From: Chlorobiota bacterium
GTDB taxonomy: Bacteria > Bacteroidota > Ignavibacteria > OLB7
Length of the DNA: 35,000 nt
Direction: 5' to 3'
Assembly: GCA_016788565.1 (NCBI GenBank)
Contig: JAEUSP010000027.1
Location: 1-35,000, forward strand
The notes under the pieces were generated by a model. The model searched no databases and was not told the origin of the DNA. It was given only the letters and a program-made list of their open reading frames with translations. This document shows positions 24,917 to 32,345 of the stretch, in pieces (the stretch's first letter is position 1; the number at the start of each line of letters is the position of its first letter). The translations under genes were made by a program, and so were the position numbers.

Positions 24917-25375
24917 TTAGTGAACTTCTGCATCCTTATCCACCACAAACACCTTCAGGGTGGCGGTGACGTTGGTGTGGATTTTCACCGGAACATCAAA
25001 CATTCCAAGCTGCTTGATTGGCTCTTCCAATTGGATGGAGCGGCGATCCACGGTGTGGCCCTGGCGGCCAAGTTCTTCGGCAATCATTATGCCGGTTACT
25101 GAGCCGAACAGGCGGTCGCCTTCCCCCACGCGCATGGCGATGGTGATCGAGACCGACTCCAAACGTTCGGCTTGTGTGCGAGCTTCGGCTTCCAGTTTGG
25201 CCTGTTGTACGTCGTAGCGTTTCTTCTCCGACTCAATCGCGCGCATCGCGCCTGGCGTGGCGCGGTAAGCAATCTGGCGTGGGATCAGGAAGTTGCGGGC
25301 AAAGCCATCTTTCACTTCCACTAACTCCCCGATGGTCCCCAGATTCTCATAGTTCTGACGAAGTATGACTTTCAT
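24917..25375 (-). CDS. rplI: 50S ribosomal protein L9
   Basis: A 152-residue protein with the L9 N-terminal signature MKVILRQNYENLGTIGELVEVKDGFARNFLIP, the long connecting helix (about 45-75, EKKRYDVQQAKLEAEA) and the C-terminal domain containing GDRLFGSVT. It binds 23S rRNA near the L1 stalk. The ATG at 25375 is chosen because L9 proteins begin exactly with MKVIL; the open frame extends further without similarity. It is the last gene of the translation cluster and is followed by the bidirectional terminator. The usual neighbour rpsR is absent from the 95-base gap before it. Confidence 0.97.
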   Translation of the reverse strand: MKVILRQNYENLGTIGELVEVKDGFARNFLIPRQIAYRATPGAMRAIESEKKRYDVQQAKLEAEARTQAERLESVSITIAMRVGEGDRLFGSVTGIMIAEELGRQGHTVDRRSIQLEEPIKQLGMFDVPVKIHTNVTATLKVFVVDKDAEVH

Positions 25376-25470
25376 ATCTGTTTGACTGCGTAGTTGATAG
25401 TTGCTTGGTAACGGATGGAGGGAAGGATTGCTGAAAGCTGTTGATTGCTTCCCACCATGGTGCATCGTTC

Positions 25471-25956
25471 TTACTGTTCCCGTTCGGGAGTTCCGTTGTT
25501 GCTGTTGCTGCTGGTGCGTGGCGTGAACGGTTCGTCGTAGTCAACTTCGAAGACGCTAAATTCTTCTTCGTTGTCGTCGTACTCACTTCCGTCGCCGGCA
25601 TCGCTAACGCGGCGTTTGTTCAGGAACTGAATGCGCCGCGCTTTGATTTCGACTGTTGAGCGTGTCCCCCCTTCTTCGCTGGTCCACGTGCGGCTTTGTA
25701 GCTCCCCTTCCACCAGCACCGCACTTCCTTTGCGGAGCTTATCGGCACAGCTTTCGGCAAGCCGGTTCCAGGCAACAATGCCAACGTAGCAGACATCTTC
25801 CTGCCATTGGTTATCGCCGCTGCGGAACTTGCGGTTGCTGGCTATCGAGAAGTTGGCCACCGGTGTGCCGTTGCGTGTGTGGCGGATTACTGGGTCCTTT
25901 GTAAGGTTGCCAGCAATCAGCACCGAGTTCAGTTCAGGCATTCTCATGTCAGCCAT
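25471..25956 (-). CDS. ssb: Single-stranded DNA-binding protein
   Basis: A 161-residue SSB with the OB-fold in the first 110 residues (NSVLIAGNLTKDPVIRHT, VANFSIASNR, VGIVAWNRLAESCADKLRKGSAVLVEGELQSR). The C-terminal tail is acidic and Asn/Ser-rich. It ends GTPEREQ rather than in the DDDIPF-type tip used by proteobacterial SSBs to recruit partners, so partner binding may differ. It binds ssDNA in replication and repair. AAGGAG lies 10 bases before the ATG. It sits between rpsF and rplI as in many bacteria. A TATCTTTG element (26102-26095) upstream could provide an extra promoter. Confidence 0.95.
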   Translation of the reverse strand: MADMRMPELNSVLIAGNLTKDPVIRHTRNGTPVANFSIASNRKFRSGDNQWQEDVCYVGIVAWNRLAESCADKLRKGSAVLVEGELQSRTWTSEEGGTRSTVEIKARRIQFLNKRRVSDAGDGSEYDDNEEEFSVFEVDYDEPFTPRTSSNSNNGTPEREQ

Positions 25957-26094
25957 ACAGCATAGTCTCCTTGCTCTTCAAGTCTTCGTAGCGTCAGTTC
26001 GGGATTGAACGATTCTTTCGGCGTGCTTCCCCCCTTGTGTGTGCCGTAGCGATAGCCGTGGCAGTGCTGGTAGGGGGGATCAACGAGCAGCGGG

Positions 26095-26102
26095 CAAAGA
26101 TA
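26095..26102 (-). promoter_or_regulatory. Possible internal -7 element upstream of ssb
   Basis: TATCTTTG on the minus strand matches TAnnTTTG inside the 191-base rpsF-ssb gap, about 140 bases before the ssb start. A matching -33 element is not clear, so this is tentative. Confidence 0.3.
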
Positions 26103-26147
26103 GGAAGTTTATCGCCAGCCGCTTCGTTGCTGTTGGGGGATGCTTAT

Positions 26148-26558
26148 TTAATCCTCGTCGTCCACATCACCGGCGGCGGCGGCTTCTTCGGCAGCGCGTG
26201 CTGCGGCTTCGGCTGCGGCTACTGCGGCGTGCTTTTCTTTGGCTTCTTCGCGCCGCTTCAGGTCACGTTCGGTGAATTGCAGAATCAAATGGCGCATGAC
26301 GTTCTCCTCGATGTGGAAGAACCGCTCCAGATGATGCACCAACTCCCCCGGTGCCTCAACGGTGAATTGGATGTAGTAGCCGTTGTTTTTCTTGTCAATG
26401 GGGTAGGCCAAACGGCGGCGGCCCCAAACGTCGGTGTTTTTGATTGTGCCACCGTGGCGTGCTATCATCTCCACGGTTTGATCCACGTACGGCTTCACTT
26501 GGTCATCTTCCAAGATACCGTTGTAGATCACGGTGATTTCATAATGGTTGTTGTTCAC
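26148..26558 (-). CDS. rpsF: 30S ribosomal protein S6
   Basis: A 136-residue S6. The core (1-100) has YEITVIYNG, the GGTIKNTDVWGRRRLAYPIDKK block and YIQFTVEAPGELVHHLER. Beyond it lies a C-terminal tail of Arg/Lys/Glu, then Ala-rich sequence ending in an acidic GDVDDED. The tail is longer than the minimal family. S6 binds 16S rRNA as a heterodimer with S18, whose gene is not adjacent here. The start is GTG at 26558, supported by AGGAG seven bases upstream. It is co-directional with pth upstream and ssb downstream, fitting one transcript. Confidence 0.96.
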   Translation of the reverse strand: MNNNHYEITVIYNGILEDDQVKPYVDQTVEMIARHGGTIKNTDVWGRRRLAYPIDKKNNGYYIQFTVEAPGELVHHLERFFHIEENVMRHLILQFTERDLKRREEAKEKHAAVAAAEAAARAAEEAAAAGDVDDED

Positions 26559-26656
26559 CTGTTACTCCTATGGTTAACGTTTTGCTTGTTTTTGCACGAT
26601 AGCCCAGCCGCGTGTTGCTTCTGGGCAGGAGGAAAAAAATTGATGTTGGCCTACCG

Positions 26657-27286
26657 TCATTCTTGCGTCCGACCCTCAACGTTCCCTCGGCCTCCGTCCC
26701 GCAGCTTGTTGTGCAAGACCATTGCCCGTTCGGTTCCGTGGGCGGCCCAGTCCAGCATTGCGTCGCGGGCTTGCAGGATCATCTGCTCCACCGCTTGCTG
26801 CTGTTCGGCGGGGAAGGGGGCAAGGACGTAATCGGCCATCTGCCCGGGTCCAAAATCCCTTCCGATACCGCACCGTAGCCGTGGGAAGTCGCGTGTTTCC
26901 AAGTGGTAGATCAGCGACTCCAACCCGTTATGCCCCCCGGATGATCCCGAAGGCTTTATCTGGATTTTTCCAACCGGGAATTGGAACTCATCAACAATCA
27001 CCAGCAGGTCGGCTGGGGTTCGGTTGTAGCGCTCCAGCAGTTGTGCGGCTGCGGTTCCGCTGTTGTTCATGTAGGTTGTTGGCTTTGCCAGCAGAATCTG
27101 GCGGCCTTGCCAAACGCCTACCGCTTCCCAGTAATCGCCGTGCCCCGGTTGCAGCTCAACCTTCATCTGCTTGGCCGCTGCGTCCAGCGCCATCCACCCG
27201 ATGTTGTGCCGTGTGGCGGCGTAACGGCTTCCGGGGTTGCCAAGCCCCAGCAGAATGCGTGTTGGTGAAGCGTGCGGTGTGGGCAT
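26657..27286 (-). CDS. pth: Peptidyl-tRNA hydrolase
   Basis: A 209-residue enzyme with the Pth signatures: GLGNPGSRYAATRHNIG with catalytic H27, KPTTYMNNSG, and DEFQFPVGKIQIKPSGSSGGHNGLESL. It hydrolyses peptidyl-tRNA released by stalled or aborted translation, recycling tRNA in the cytoplasm. The C-terminal extension beyond about residue 190 is Arg/Gly-rich and probably disordered. It lies 30 bases after rplY, as in many bacteria where the pair forms an operon, and 98 bases before rpsF. Confidence 0.96.
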   Translation of the reverse strand: MPTPHASPTRILLGLGNPGSRYAATRHNIGWMALDAAAKQMKVELQPGHGDYWEAVGVWQGRQILLAKPTTYMNNSGTAAAQLLERYNRTPADLLVIVDEFQFPVGKIQIKPSGSSGGHNGLESLIYHLETRDFPRLRCGIGRDFGPGQMADYVLAPFPAEQQQAVEQMILQARDAMLDWAAHGTERAMVLHNKLRDGGRGNVEGRTQE

Positions 27287-27316
27287 CGTTCAAGAATGAT
27301 GGCCAACAAATCTGCG

Positions 27317-27928
27317 TTATGCTTTCTCTTTTCCTTTGGTGATTACTTCCGGCTCGGCTGGGCCGGAAGCTGCGTCGGATTCGGTACGTGGTGCGGCAAC
27401 GGCAACCACTGCAACATCGCCGTGGGTCAGTATCCGCCCTTTCTCCAGCGTCAGATCGCTGACGTGGATGGACTCACCAATACCAAGATTGCTGATATCA
27501 ACGTTGATGTGATCGGGGAGGTCTAGTGGCAGGCACTCAATCTCAATTTTGTGGAGCAGGGCTTCCACAATGCCGCCGTCGCGCTGGCCAATGGCTTGGC
27601 CAACAAGGTTTACGGGAACCTCAACAGCGATTGCTTCATCGGCGGCAACGCCTTGAAGATCGAAGTGAACCGGGCGGTCGGTGATGGGATCGAAGGAGAT
27701 GTCTTTCAGGATGCAGGTTTTCTCGACGCCGTCGTCAAGGCGCATCCGTACAAGGTGCGATTCGCTGGTGCGGATCAGTGGGCGCAGCGCAAGCTCGTGC
27801 GCGGCAACGGCGATAGGCTCTTCGCCATGGAAGTAAAAAATGCCGGGGACAACGCTTTGGCGGCGCATTGCGCGTGCGGCACTTCGCCCCGGCTGGCGCC
27901 GTTGGGCTTGCAGAAGGATTTCGTTCAT
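27317..27928 (-). CDS. rplY: 50S ribosomal protein L25 (general stress protein Ctc form)
   Basis: A 203-residue L25 of the two-domain TL5/Ctc form. The N-terminal 5S-rRNA-binding beta-barrel (about 1-95, with VPGIFYFHGEEPIAV and LKDISFDPITDRPVHFDLQ) is followed by the C-terminal domain (about 96-185: IAVEVPVNLVGQAIGQRDGG, IEIECLPLDLPDHINVDIS). A Lys/Glu tail ends it. It belongs to the large ribosomal subunit. AAGGA lies eight bases before the ATG. It follows prs and precedes pth, the conserved prs-rplY-pth order. Confidence 0.95.
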   Translation of the reverse strand: MNEILLQAQRRQPGRSAARAMRRQSVVPGIFYFHGEEPIAVAAHELALRPLIRTSESHLVRMRLDDGVEKTCILKDISFDPITDRPVHFDLQGVAADEAIAVEVPVNLVGQAIGQRDGGIVEALLHKIEIECLPLDLPDHINVDISNLGIGESIHVSDLTLEKGRILTHGDVAVVAVAAPRTESDAASGPAEPEVITKGKEKA

Positions 27929-28035
27929 GCTTCGGTTCCTTGGTTAGTCAAGTACGTGATTACTGAACGAACAGAGCAACTGGTGTCGGGCTAAATATCC
28001 ATCATGCAATGGATACCGCAACCGGTTCCCCTGTT

Positions 28036-28968
28036 CTAATCAATGTCAAATAGCTTGGAGATGGATTGATCTTCGTGGGTCCGGATAATTGCTTCGGCAA
28101 ACAGCTTCGCAGCGGACTTCACGATGATTTTTGAAGATGGCTGCCCCAATGGCAGCGTGTCGGTTACGATCAGTTGTTCTAACGGTGCAGCTTCTATCAG
28201 CTCGTAAGCCTTTCCGCTGAGCACCGGGTGGGTACAAGCCCCGTAAATTTTCTTCGCGCCAAACTTTTTCAGCGCGTGGACGGCGTTGGTGAAGGTTCCG
28301 CCGGTGTCAATCATATCATCCAAAATCAGGATGTTTTTCCCTTCGACCTCACCCACCACGTTCATCACCTCGGCAACGTTTGGGCGGGGGCGGCGTTTGT
28401 CAATAAACACCAGCCCGGCGTGAAGCCGTTTGGCGTAGGCTCGCGCAAGTTTCAACCCGCCCACATCAGGAGAAGCAATCACAAGGTCGGGAATTTCCAG
28501 CTTGCGAAAATGCCGTGCAAAAATCGGCGAGGCGTACAGGTGGTCGAACAGGATGTCAAAAAAACCTTGGATCTGCGGGGCGTGCAAGTCCATGGTGATA
28601 ACACGGTCGGCACCGGCCTGGCTGATAAGGTTGGCCACCAGCTTTGCGGTGATTGCCACCCGTGGCTGATCCTTGCGATCCTGGCGCGCATAGCCGAAGT
28701 AGGGGATTACCGCCGTGATGCGTTTGGCCGATGCCCGTTTTGCGGCATCAATCAGCATCAACAACTCCATCAGATTATCGGCTGGCGGCTGGGTGGATTG
28801 CACGATGAACAGATCCTCGCCACGGATATTCTCATCATATTTCACCCAAATTTCTCCGTCGGAGAAATTGCGGATTTGGACTTTGCCGAGTGTGGTTCCC
28901 GCGGCTTTTGCAATGCGTGCCGCCAACGGTTGGTTGGATCGTCCGCTAACGATTTTAAATCCGGGCAT
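28036..28968 (-). CDS. prs: Ribose-phosphate pyrophosphokinase (PRPP synthetase)
   Basis: A 310-residue class I PRPP synthetase, making phosphoribosyl pyrophosphate from ribose 5-phosphate and ATP for nucleotide, His and Trp synthesis. Visible motifs are SDGEIWVKYDENIRG, PYFGYARQDRK, the DLHAPQIQGFFD metal-binding block, ASPDVGG (pyrophosphate loop) and the ribose-phosphate loop ILDDMIDTGGT. The ATG at 28968 gives a normal N-terminus (PGFKIVSGRSNQPLA); the 14-codon upstream extension is not conserved in character. It follows the tRNA-Gln gene on the same strand and leads the rplY-pth cluster, so a shared transcript is possible. Confidence 0.97.
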   Translation of the reverse strand: MPGFKIVSGRSNQPLAARIAKAAGTTLGKVQIRNFSDGEIWVKYDENIRGEDLFIVQSTQPPADNLMELLMLIDAAKRASAKRITAVIPYFGYARQDRKDQPRVAITAKLVANLISQAGADRVITMDLHAPQIQGFFDILFDHLYASPIFARHFRKLEIPDLVIASPDVGGLKLARAYAKRLHAGLVFIDKRRPRPNVAEVMNVVGEVEGKNILILDDMIDTGGTFTNAVHALKKFGAKKIYGACTHPVLSGKAYELIEAAPLEQLIVTDTLPLGQPSSKIIVKSAAKLFAEAIIRTHEDQSISKLFDID

Positions 28969-29090
28969 GGAAGAAGCTGGTTCGCGCGCTGACGCGGTTG
29001 GGAAGATCAATCGCTCCCGTCGCCACTGAAAAACTCCCCACGATTATACCGACGGACGTTCAAGCAGATTGCTGCCATGATTCGGCACAG

Positions 29091-29162
<72 letters not shown>

Positions 29163-29166
29163 ATAC

Positions 29167-29213
29167 CACACCGTTTCCGGTGTGCCTCTCCTAAAAGAAG
29201 AGCGGCAAATATA
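29167..29213 (-). promoter_or_regulatory. Promoter and leader hairpin of tRNA-Gln
   Basis: TATATTTG (29213-29206) on the minus strand matches TAnnTTTG. Transcription would start near 29199. The short leader ends in CACACCG-GAAA-CGGTGTG (29184-29167), a perfect seven-pair stem with a GNRA tetraloop, four bases before the mature tRNA 5' end. It may guide RNase P or other 5' processing. The -33 element is weak. Confidence 0.5.
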
Positions 29214-29358
29214 CACGCCCACAACAACGTGGAAACGTGACGAGGTGCAAAAATTTGGGGTGGCAACGTTTCGCCACAATGGGTCGGCGCGCTTCCCGAA
29301 CACGCAGTTGCTTGGTTGGCCGTCATGGGTGGGGCATTTCACAACAGCATCTTCTTGC

Positions 29359-31347
29359 ATGATCCAACCGAACCAACTCCGGCCCATTCCCCCTTCCGAT
29401 AATCCCCAGCAAGCCAAGCAAAAACCCAACTGGCGCGAACGCCGCCGCGCACTTCGCTACGTTCCGGCATTGCTGCGCATGGTGTGGGAAACCCACCGTG
29501 GCTACGCCGCCACCATGGTGCTGCTGCGGATTGTCCGCGCGTTCGTCCCGCTGGCCACTCTCTGGGTGGGGAAGCTGATTATTGATGCAGTGCTTGCCAT
29601 GACCAAATCCAGCAATCCCGATTGGGTCTATCTGTGGGAACTGGTGGCGTTGGAGCTTGGCGTTGTGGTGTTGGGTGAGTTGCTTGCGCGGGCATCGTCG
29701 CTGGTGGAAAGTTTGCTGGGCGATCTGTTCAGCAACCACACCAGCATCCGCCTGATGCAGCACGCCGCCACGCTGGACCTTTATCACTTTGAAGACCCCG
29801 CATTCTACGACCGGATGGAGCGTGCGCGCCGCCAAACTGTTGGGCGCATCAGCCTTGTTGGACAGATCCTGACAATGGGGCAGAACAGCATTACGCTGAT
29901 CTCGTTAAGCGCGGCAATCGTTGCCTACAACCCCTGGCTGCTGTTGCTGCTGGCGACCGCGGTTGTTCCCAGCTTCTTGGGGGAAACTCACTTTGCCTCA
30001 CTGGAATACTCACTGCTGTACCGCTGGACCCCCGAACGCCGCCAGCTTGACTACCTTCGCTACGTTGGCGCAAGCGACGAAACCGCAAAGGAGGTCCAGA
30101 TGTTTGGCCTTGCTCCCTGGCTGATTGAACGCTACCGTCTGCTTTCGGATAAATTTTACGACCAGAACAAACGCCTCTCGATTCGCAAAGCATGGGTTGC
30201 TTCGGCTCTTTCATTCTTTGGCACGCTTGGCTACTACGGCGCGTACGTTTTGATTTTGGTAAAAGCCGCCCAGGGGTTGCTCACCATCGGCACACTGACG
30301 TTTTTGGCATCATCGTTTGCGCGCAGCCGCGACCTGATTGGCGGTTTGCTGATGGGGTTCAGCGGCGTGGTTGAGCAAAGCATGTACCTGAAAGACCTGT
30401 TTGAATTTTTCGAGGTGAAGCCAACCCTCACCGCGCCCAGCAACGCGCCGCAAGTGCCGCAGCCAATACGCGAAGGATTCCTCTTTCAGGATGTTGGCTT
30501 CCGCTATCCCGACAGCGAACGCTGGGCCGTGCGCCACCTGAATTTTACGTTGCGGCCCGGAGAACGGATAGCGTTGGTGGGAGAAAACGGGGCCGGCAAA
30601 ACCACCATCACAAAATTGCTTGCGCGGCTGTACGACCCCACCGAAGGGCGCATTCTGCTGGATGGCCGCGATTTGCGGGAGTATGATGTTGCTTCGGTTC
30701 GCCGTGCAATCAGCGTCATCTTCCAAGATTTTGTCCGCTACGATTTCCGATTTGATGAGAACATTGGCGTTGGTGAGATTGAACTGGCAAAGCCCTACCT
30801 TTGGCAGCCCCCCGCTGCCGAATCAGCACACGCTGAGTTGGCACACGCTGAGTTGGCGCAAAGCAAGTTGGCGCAAAGCAAGTTGGCGCACGCTGCCGTT
30901 GCGGCTACTGAACCCACCAACGGCAACCCAATTTCCGATGCCGCCCGGAAATCGCTGGCCGACACCTTGCTTCCCCGTTTCGGCGACGGCTACGGCCAGA
31001 TGTTAGGGCGGCGATTTAAGGATGGAGTAGAGCTTTCCGGGGGCGAGTGGCAGAAGGTGGCGTTGGCGCGCTCGTACATGCGCCAGTCGCAAGCCTTAAT
31101 TTTGGATGAACCCACCGCAGCGCTGGATGCCCGTGCCGAGTATGAGGTGTTCCTGCGGTTTTCCGAGTTGGTGGCTGGGCGGATGGCAATCATCATCTCG
31201 CACCGTTTCTCCACCGTCCGCATGGCCGACCGGATTATTGTGCTGCAACATGGTGAGGTGGTGGAAGAAGGTTCCCACGTTGAACTGGTGAAGCGTGGCG
31301 GGCTGTATTCTGAGTTGTTTGAGTTGCAGGCGGAGGGGTATCGGTAG
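29359..31347 (+). CDS. ABC exporter, fused membrane and ATPase domains
   Basis: A 662-residue half-transporter with N-terminal membrane helices (about 30-360) and an ATPase domain. Walker A is GENGAGKTT (about 408-416), the Q-loop IFQDF (about 452-456), the signature LSGGEWQKVALARS (from about 559), Walker B ALILDEPTAALD (about 578-589), and the switch His is in IIISHRFSTV. It should work as a dimer in the inner membrane, exporting a lipid, peptide or drug; the substrate is unknown. The ATG at 29359 is chosen because the earlier open frame overlaps the antisense of tRNA-Gln. Between Q-loop and signature sits an unusual Ala-rich five-residue repeat insertion (about 489-514) encoded by 15-bp DNA repeats. 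Confidence 0.9.
   Translation: MIQPNQLRPIPPSDNPQQAKQKPNWRERRRALRYVPALLRMVWETHRGYAATMVLLRIVRAFVPLATLWVGKLIIDAVLAMTKSSNPDWVYLWELVALELGVVVLGELLARASSLVESLLGDLFSNHTSIRLMQHAATLDLYHFEDPAFYDRMERARRQTVGRISLVGQILTMGQNSITLISLSAAIVAYNPWLLLLLATAVVPSFLGETHFASLEYSLLYRWTPERRQLDYLRYVGASDETAKEVQMFGLAPWLIERYRLLSDKFYDQNKRLSIRKAWVASALSFFGTLGYYGAYVLILVKAAQGLLTIGTLTFLASSFARSRDLIGGLLMGFSGVVEQSMYLKDLFEFFEVKPTLTAPSNAPQVPQPIREGFLFQDVGFRYPDSERWAVRHLNFTLRPGERIALVGENGAGKTTITKLLARLYDPTEGRILLDGRDLREYDVASVRRAISVIFQDFVRYDFRFDENIGVGEIELAKPYLWQPPAAESAHAELAHAELAQSKLAQSKLAHAAVAATEPTNGNPISDAARKSLADTLLPRFGDGYGQMLGRRFKDGVELSGGEWQKVALARSYMRQSQALILDEPTAALDARAEYEVFLRFSELVAGRMAIIISHRFSTVRMADRIIVLQHGEVVEEGSHVELVKRGGLYSELFELQAEGYR
30826..30896 (+). 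repeat. 15-bp tandem repeat within the ABC exporter gene
   Basis: Two identical units GCACACGCTGAGTTG (30826-30840 and 30841-30855) are followed by two identical units GCGCAAAGCAAGTTG (30856-30870 and 30871-30885) and a partial unit. They encode AHAEL, AHAEL, AQSKL, AQSKL, AHAAV. Being multiples of three bases, copy-number changes keep the frame. The insertion lies in the helical part of the nucleotide-binding domain. Confidence 0.9.
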
Positions 31348-31397
31348 CGCACACACTCTTTTCACTATCAATGTTCAGCATAAGGTTTGGAGTTCCC

Positions 31398-31838
31398 ATG
31401 AACCAGTCAGCCGATGCAAACTTTCGCCGTGCAACCACCGCCGACATCCCCGCAATGCACCGGGTTCGGATGAGCGTGCGGGAAAATATCTTGAGCAATC
31501 CCAACTCTATCGGCCACCACGATTACCAGCAAATGCTGGAGCAGCGGGGGCAAGGATGGGTGTGTGAGATTGATGGTGCGATTGTTGGCTTTGCGGTTGT
31601 GGATGTTTCCGAACAGAACGTGTGGGCATTATTTGTGCAACCCGAATACGAAGGCCGAGGGATTGGCCGAACCCTGCATGATGCCATGTTGGAGTGGTAT
31701 TTCGGCACAGGGGCCACGTTCATCTGGCTCAGTACCGACCCCGGCACACGCGCCGAACAATTCTACCAACGCGCCGGATGGGGTTTTGCGGGGATGCTGC
31801 CGGATGGCGAGGCACGGTATGAAAGAACAAAAAACTGA
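31398..31838 (+). CDS. GNAT-family N-acetyltransferase
   Basis: A 146-residue GNAT-fold protein. The acetyl-CoA-binding motif A reads LFVQPEYEGRGIGRTLHDAML (Q/R-x-x-G-x-G/A pattern), preceded by the strand IVGFAVVDVSEQNVWA and followed by FIWLSTDPGTRAEQFYQRAGW, typical of the family's C-terminal half. It transfers an acetyl group from acetyl-CoA to an amine; the acceptor is unknown. I prefer the ATG at 31398, because GGAG lies five bases upstream, over the ATG at 31371. It begins 50 bases after the ABC exporter stop on the same strand and may be co-transcribed with it. Confidence 0.88.
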   Translation: MNQSADANFRRATTADIPAMHRVRMSVRENILSNPNSIGHHDYQQMLEQRGQGWVCEIDGAIVGFAVVDVSEQNVWALFVQPEYEGRGIGRTLHDAMLEWYFGTGATFIWLSTDPGTRAEQFYQRAGWGFAGMLPDGEARYERTKN

Positions 31839-31861
31839 GCCATGTGTTGATGGGCATATCA

Positions 31862-31915
31862 CTCTGGCGGGAATGACAACGTGAGAGTTCTCGCAAATCA
31901 CTTGGTGTGGAATAC
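31862..31915. repeat. Dispersed repeat abutting the DUF4406-like gene
   Basis: GGCGGGAATGACAACGTGAG is followed by AGTTCTCGCAAATCACTTGG and TGTGGA. The first part matches the 13156-13172 copy (GCGGGAATGACAACGAC). The second is the reverse complement, with one change, of the sequence near 19050. It runs up to the start codon of the next gene, so that gene's leader is made of repeat. Confidence 0.65.
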
Positions 31916-32281
31916 ATGTGGATAATGATCGCCGGTCCATACAGCAGTGGGGCTGCTTCGGAGGAAGAGCGGCAACGCAATCTAACGGCACTCAATCAGG
32001 CCGCGCTTGAGGTGTTCAATAAAGGGCATATTCCATTAATTGGAGTAAATCTTGCGCTGCCAATCATCCACGTTGCCGGTGCCGAGCAGTATCACGCATT
32101 GATGATGCCAATATCCCTTGCGCTGTCCGAACGGTGCGATGCTGTGCTGCGAATTGGTGGGGCATCGTCCGGTGCAGATGCGGAGGTGGAGAGAATCCGG
32201 GAGCGTGGAGGCGCAGTTTTTTTTTCGGTGAAGGAAATCCCAGAAGCAACCAACTCCAAACAACCGATCCCCGATAACTGA
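31916..32281 (+). CDS. DUF4406-like, nucleoside 2-deoxyribosyltransferase-fold protein
   Basis: A 121-residue protein with a Rossmann-like start, MIAGPYSSG, then a central HIPLIGVNLALPIIH, a helix with SLALSERCDAVLRIGGASSGADAEVERIRERGG and a final strand AVFFS. This layout fits DUF4406 and related small nucleoside 2-deoxyribosyltransferase-like proteins. The biochemical role is unknown. The ATG at 31916 is used; a GTG at 31907 lies inside the preceding repeat. Its last codons (about KQPIPDN and the stop) are supplied by the 14-bp tandem repeat that follows, so the original C-terminus may have been replaced. Confidence 0.65.
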   Translation: MWIMIAGPYSSGAASEEERQRNLTALNQAALEVFNKGHIPLIGVNLALPIIHVAGAEQYHALMMPISLALSERCDAVLRIGGASSGADAEVERIRERGGAVFFSVKEIPEATNSKQPIPDN

Positions 32282-32340
32282 TTTCCGACAACCGCCCCCC
32301 CCGACAACCGATCCCCGACAACCGACTCCCGACAACCGAT
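32261..32340. repeat. 14-bp tandem repeat CAACCGATCCCCGA, about six units
   Basis: Units read CAACCGATCCCCGA, TAACTGATTTCCGA, CAACCGCCCCCCCCGA, CAACCGATCCCCGA, CAACCGACTCCCGA and a partial CAACCGAT. The first copy and a half encode the end of the DUF4406-like protein including its stop codon. The last unit ends five bases before the TTG start used for the methyltransferase gene. The opposite strand reads VVGxRLSG-type strings that are not genes. Confidence 0.88.
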
Positions 32341-32345
32341 CAACA

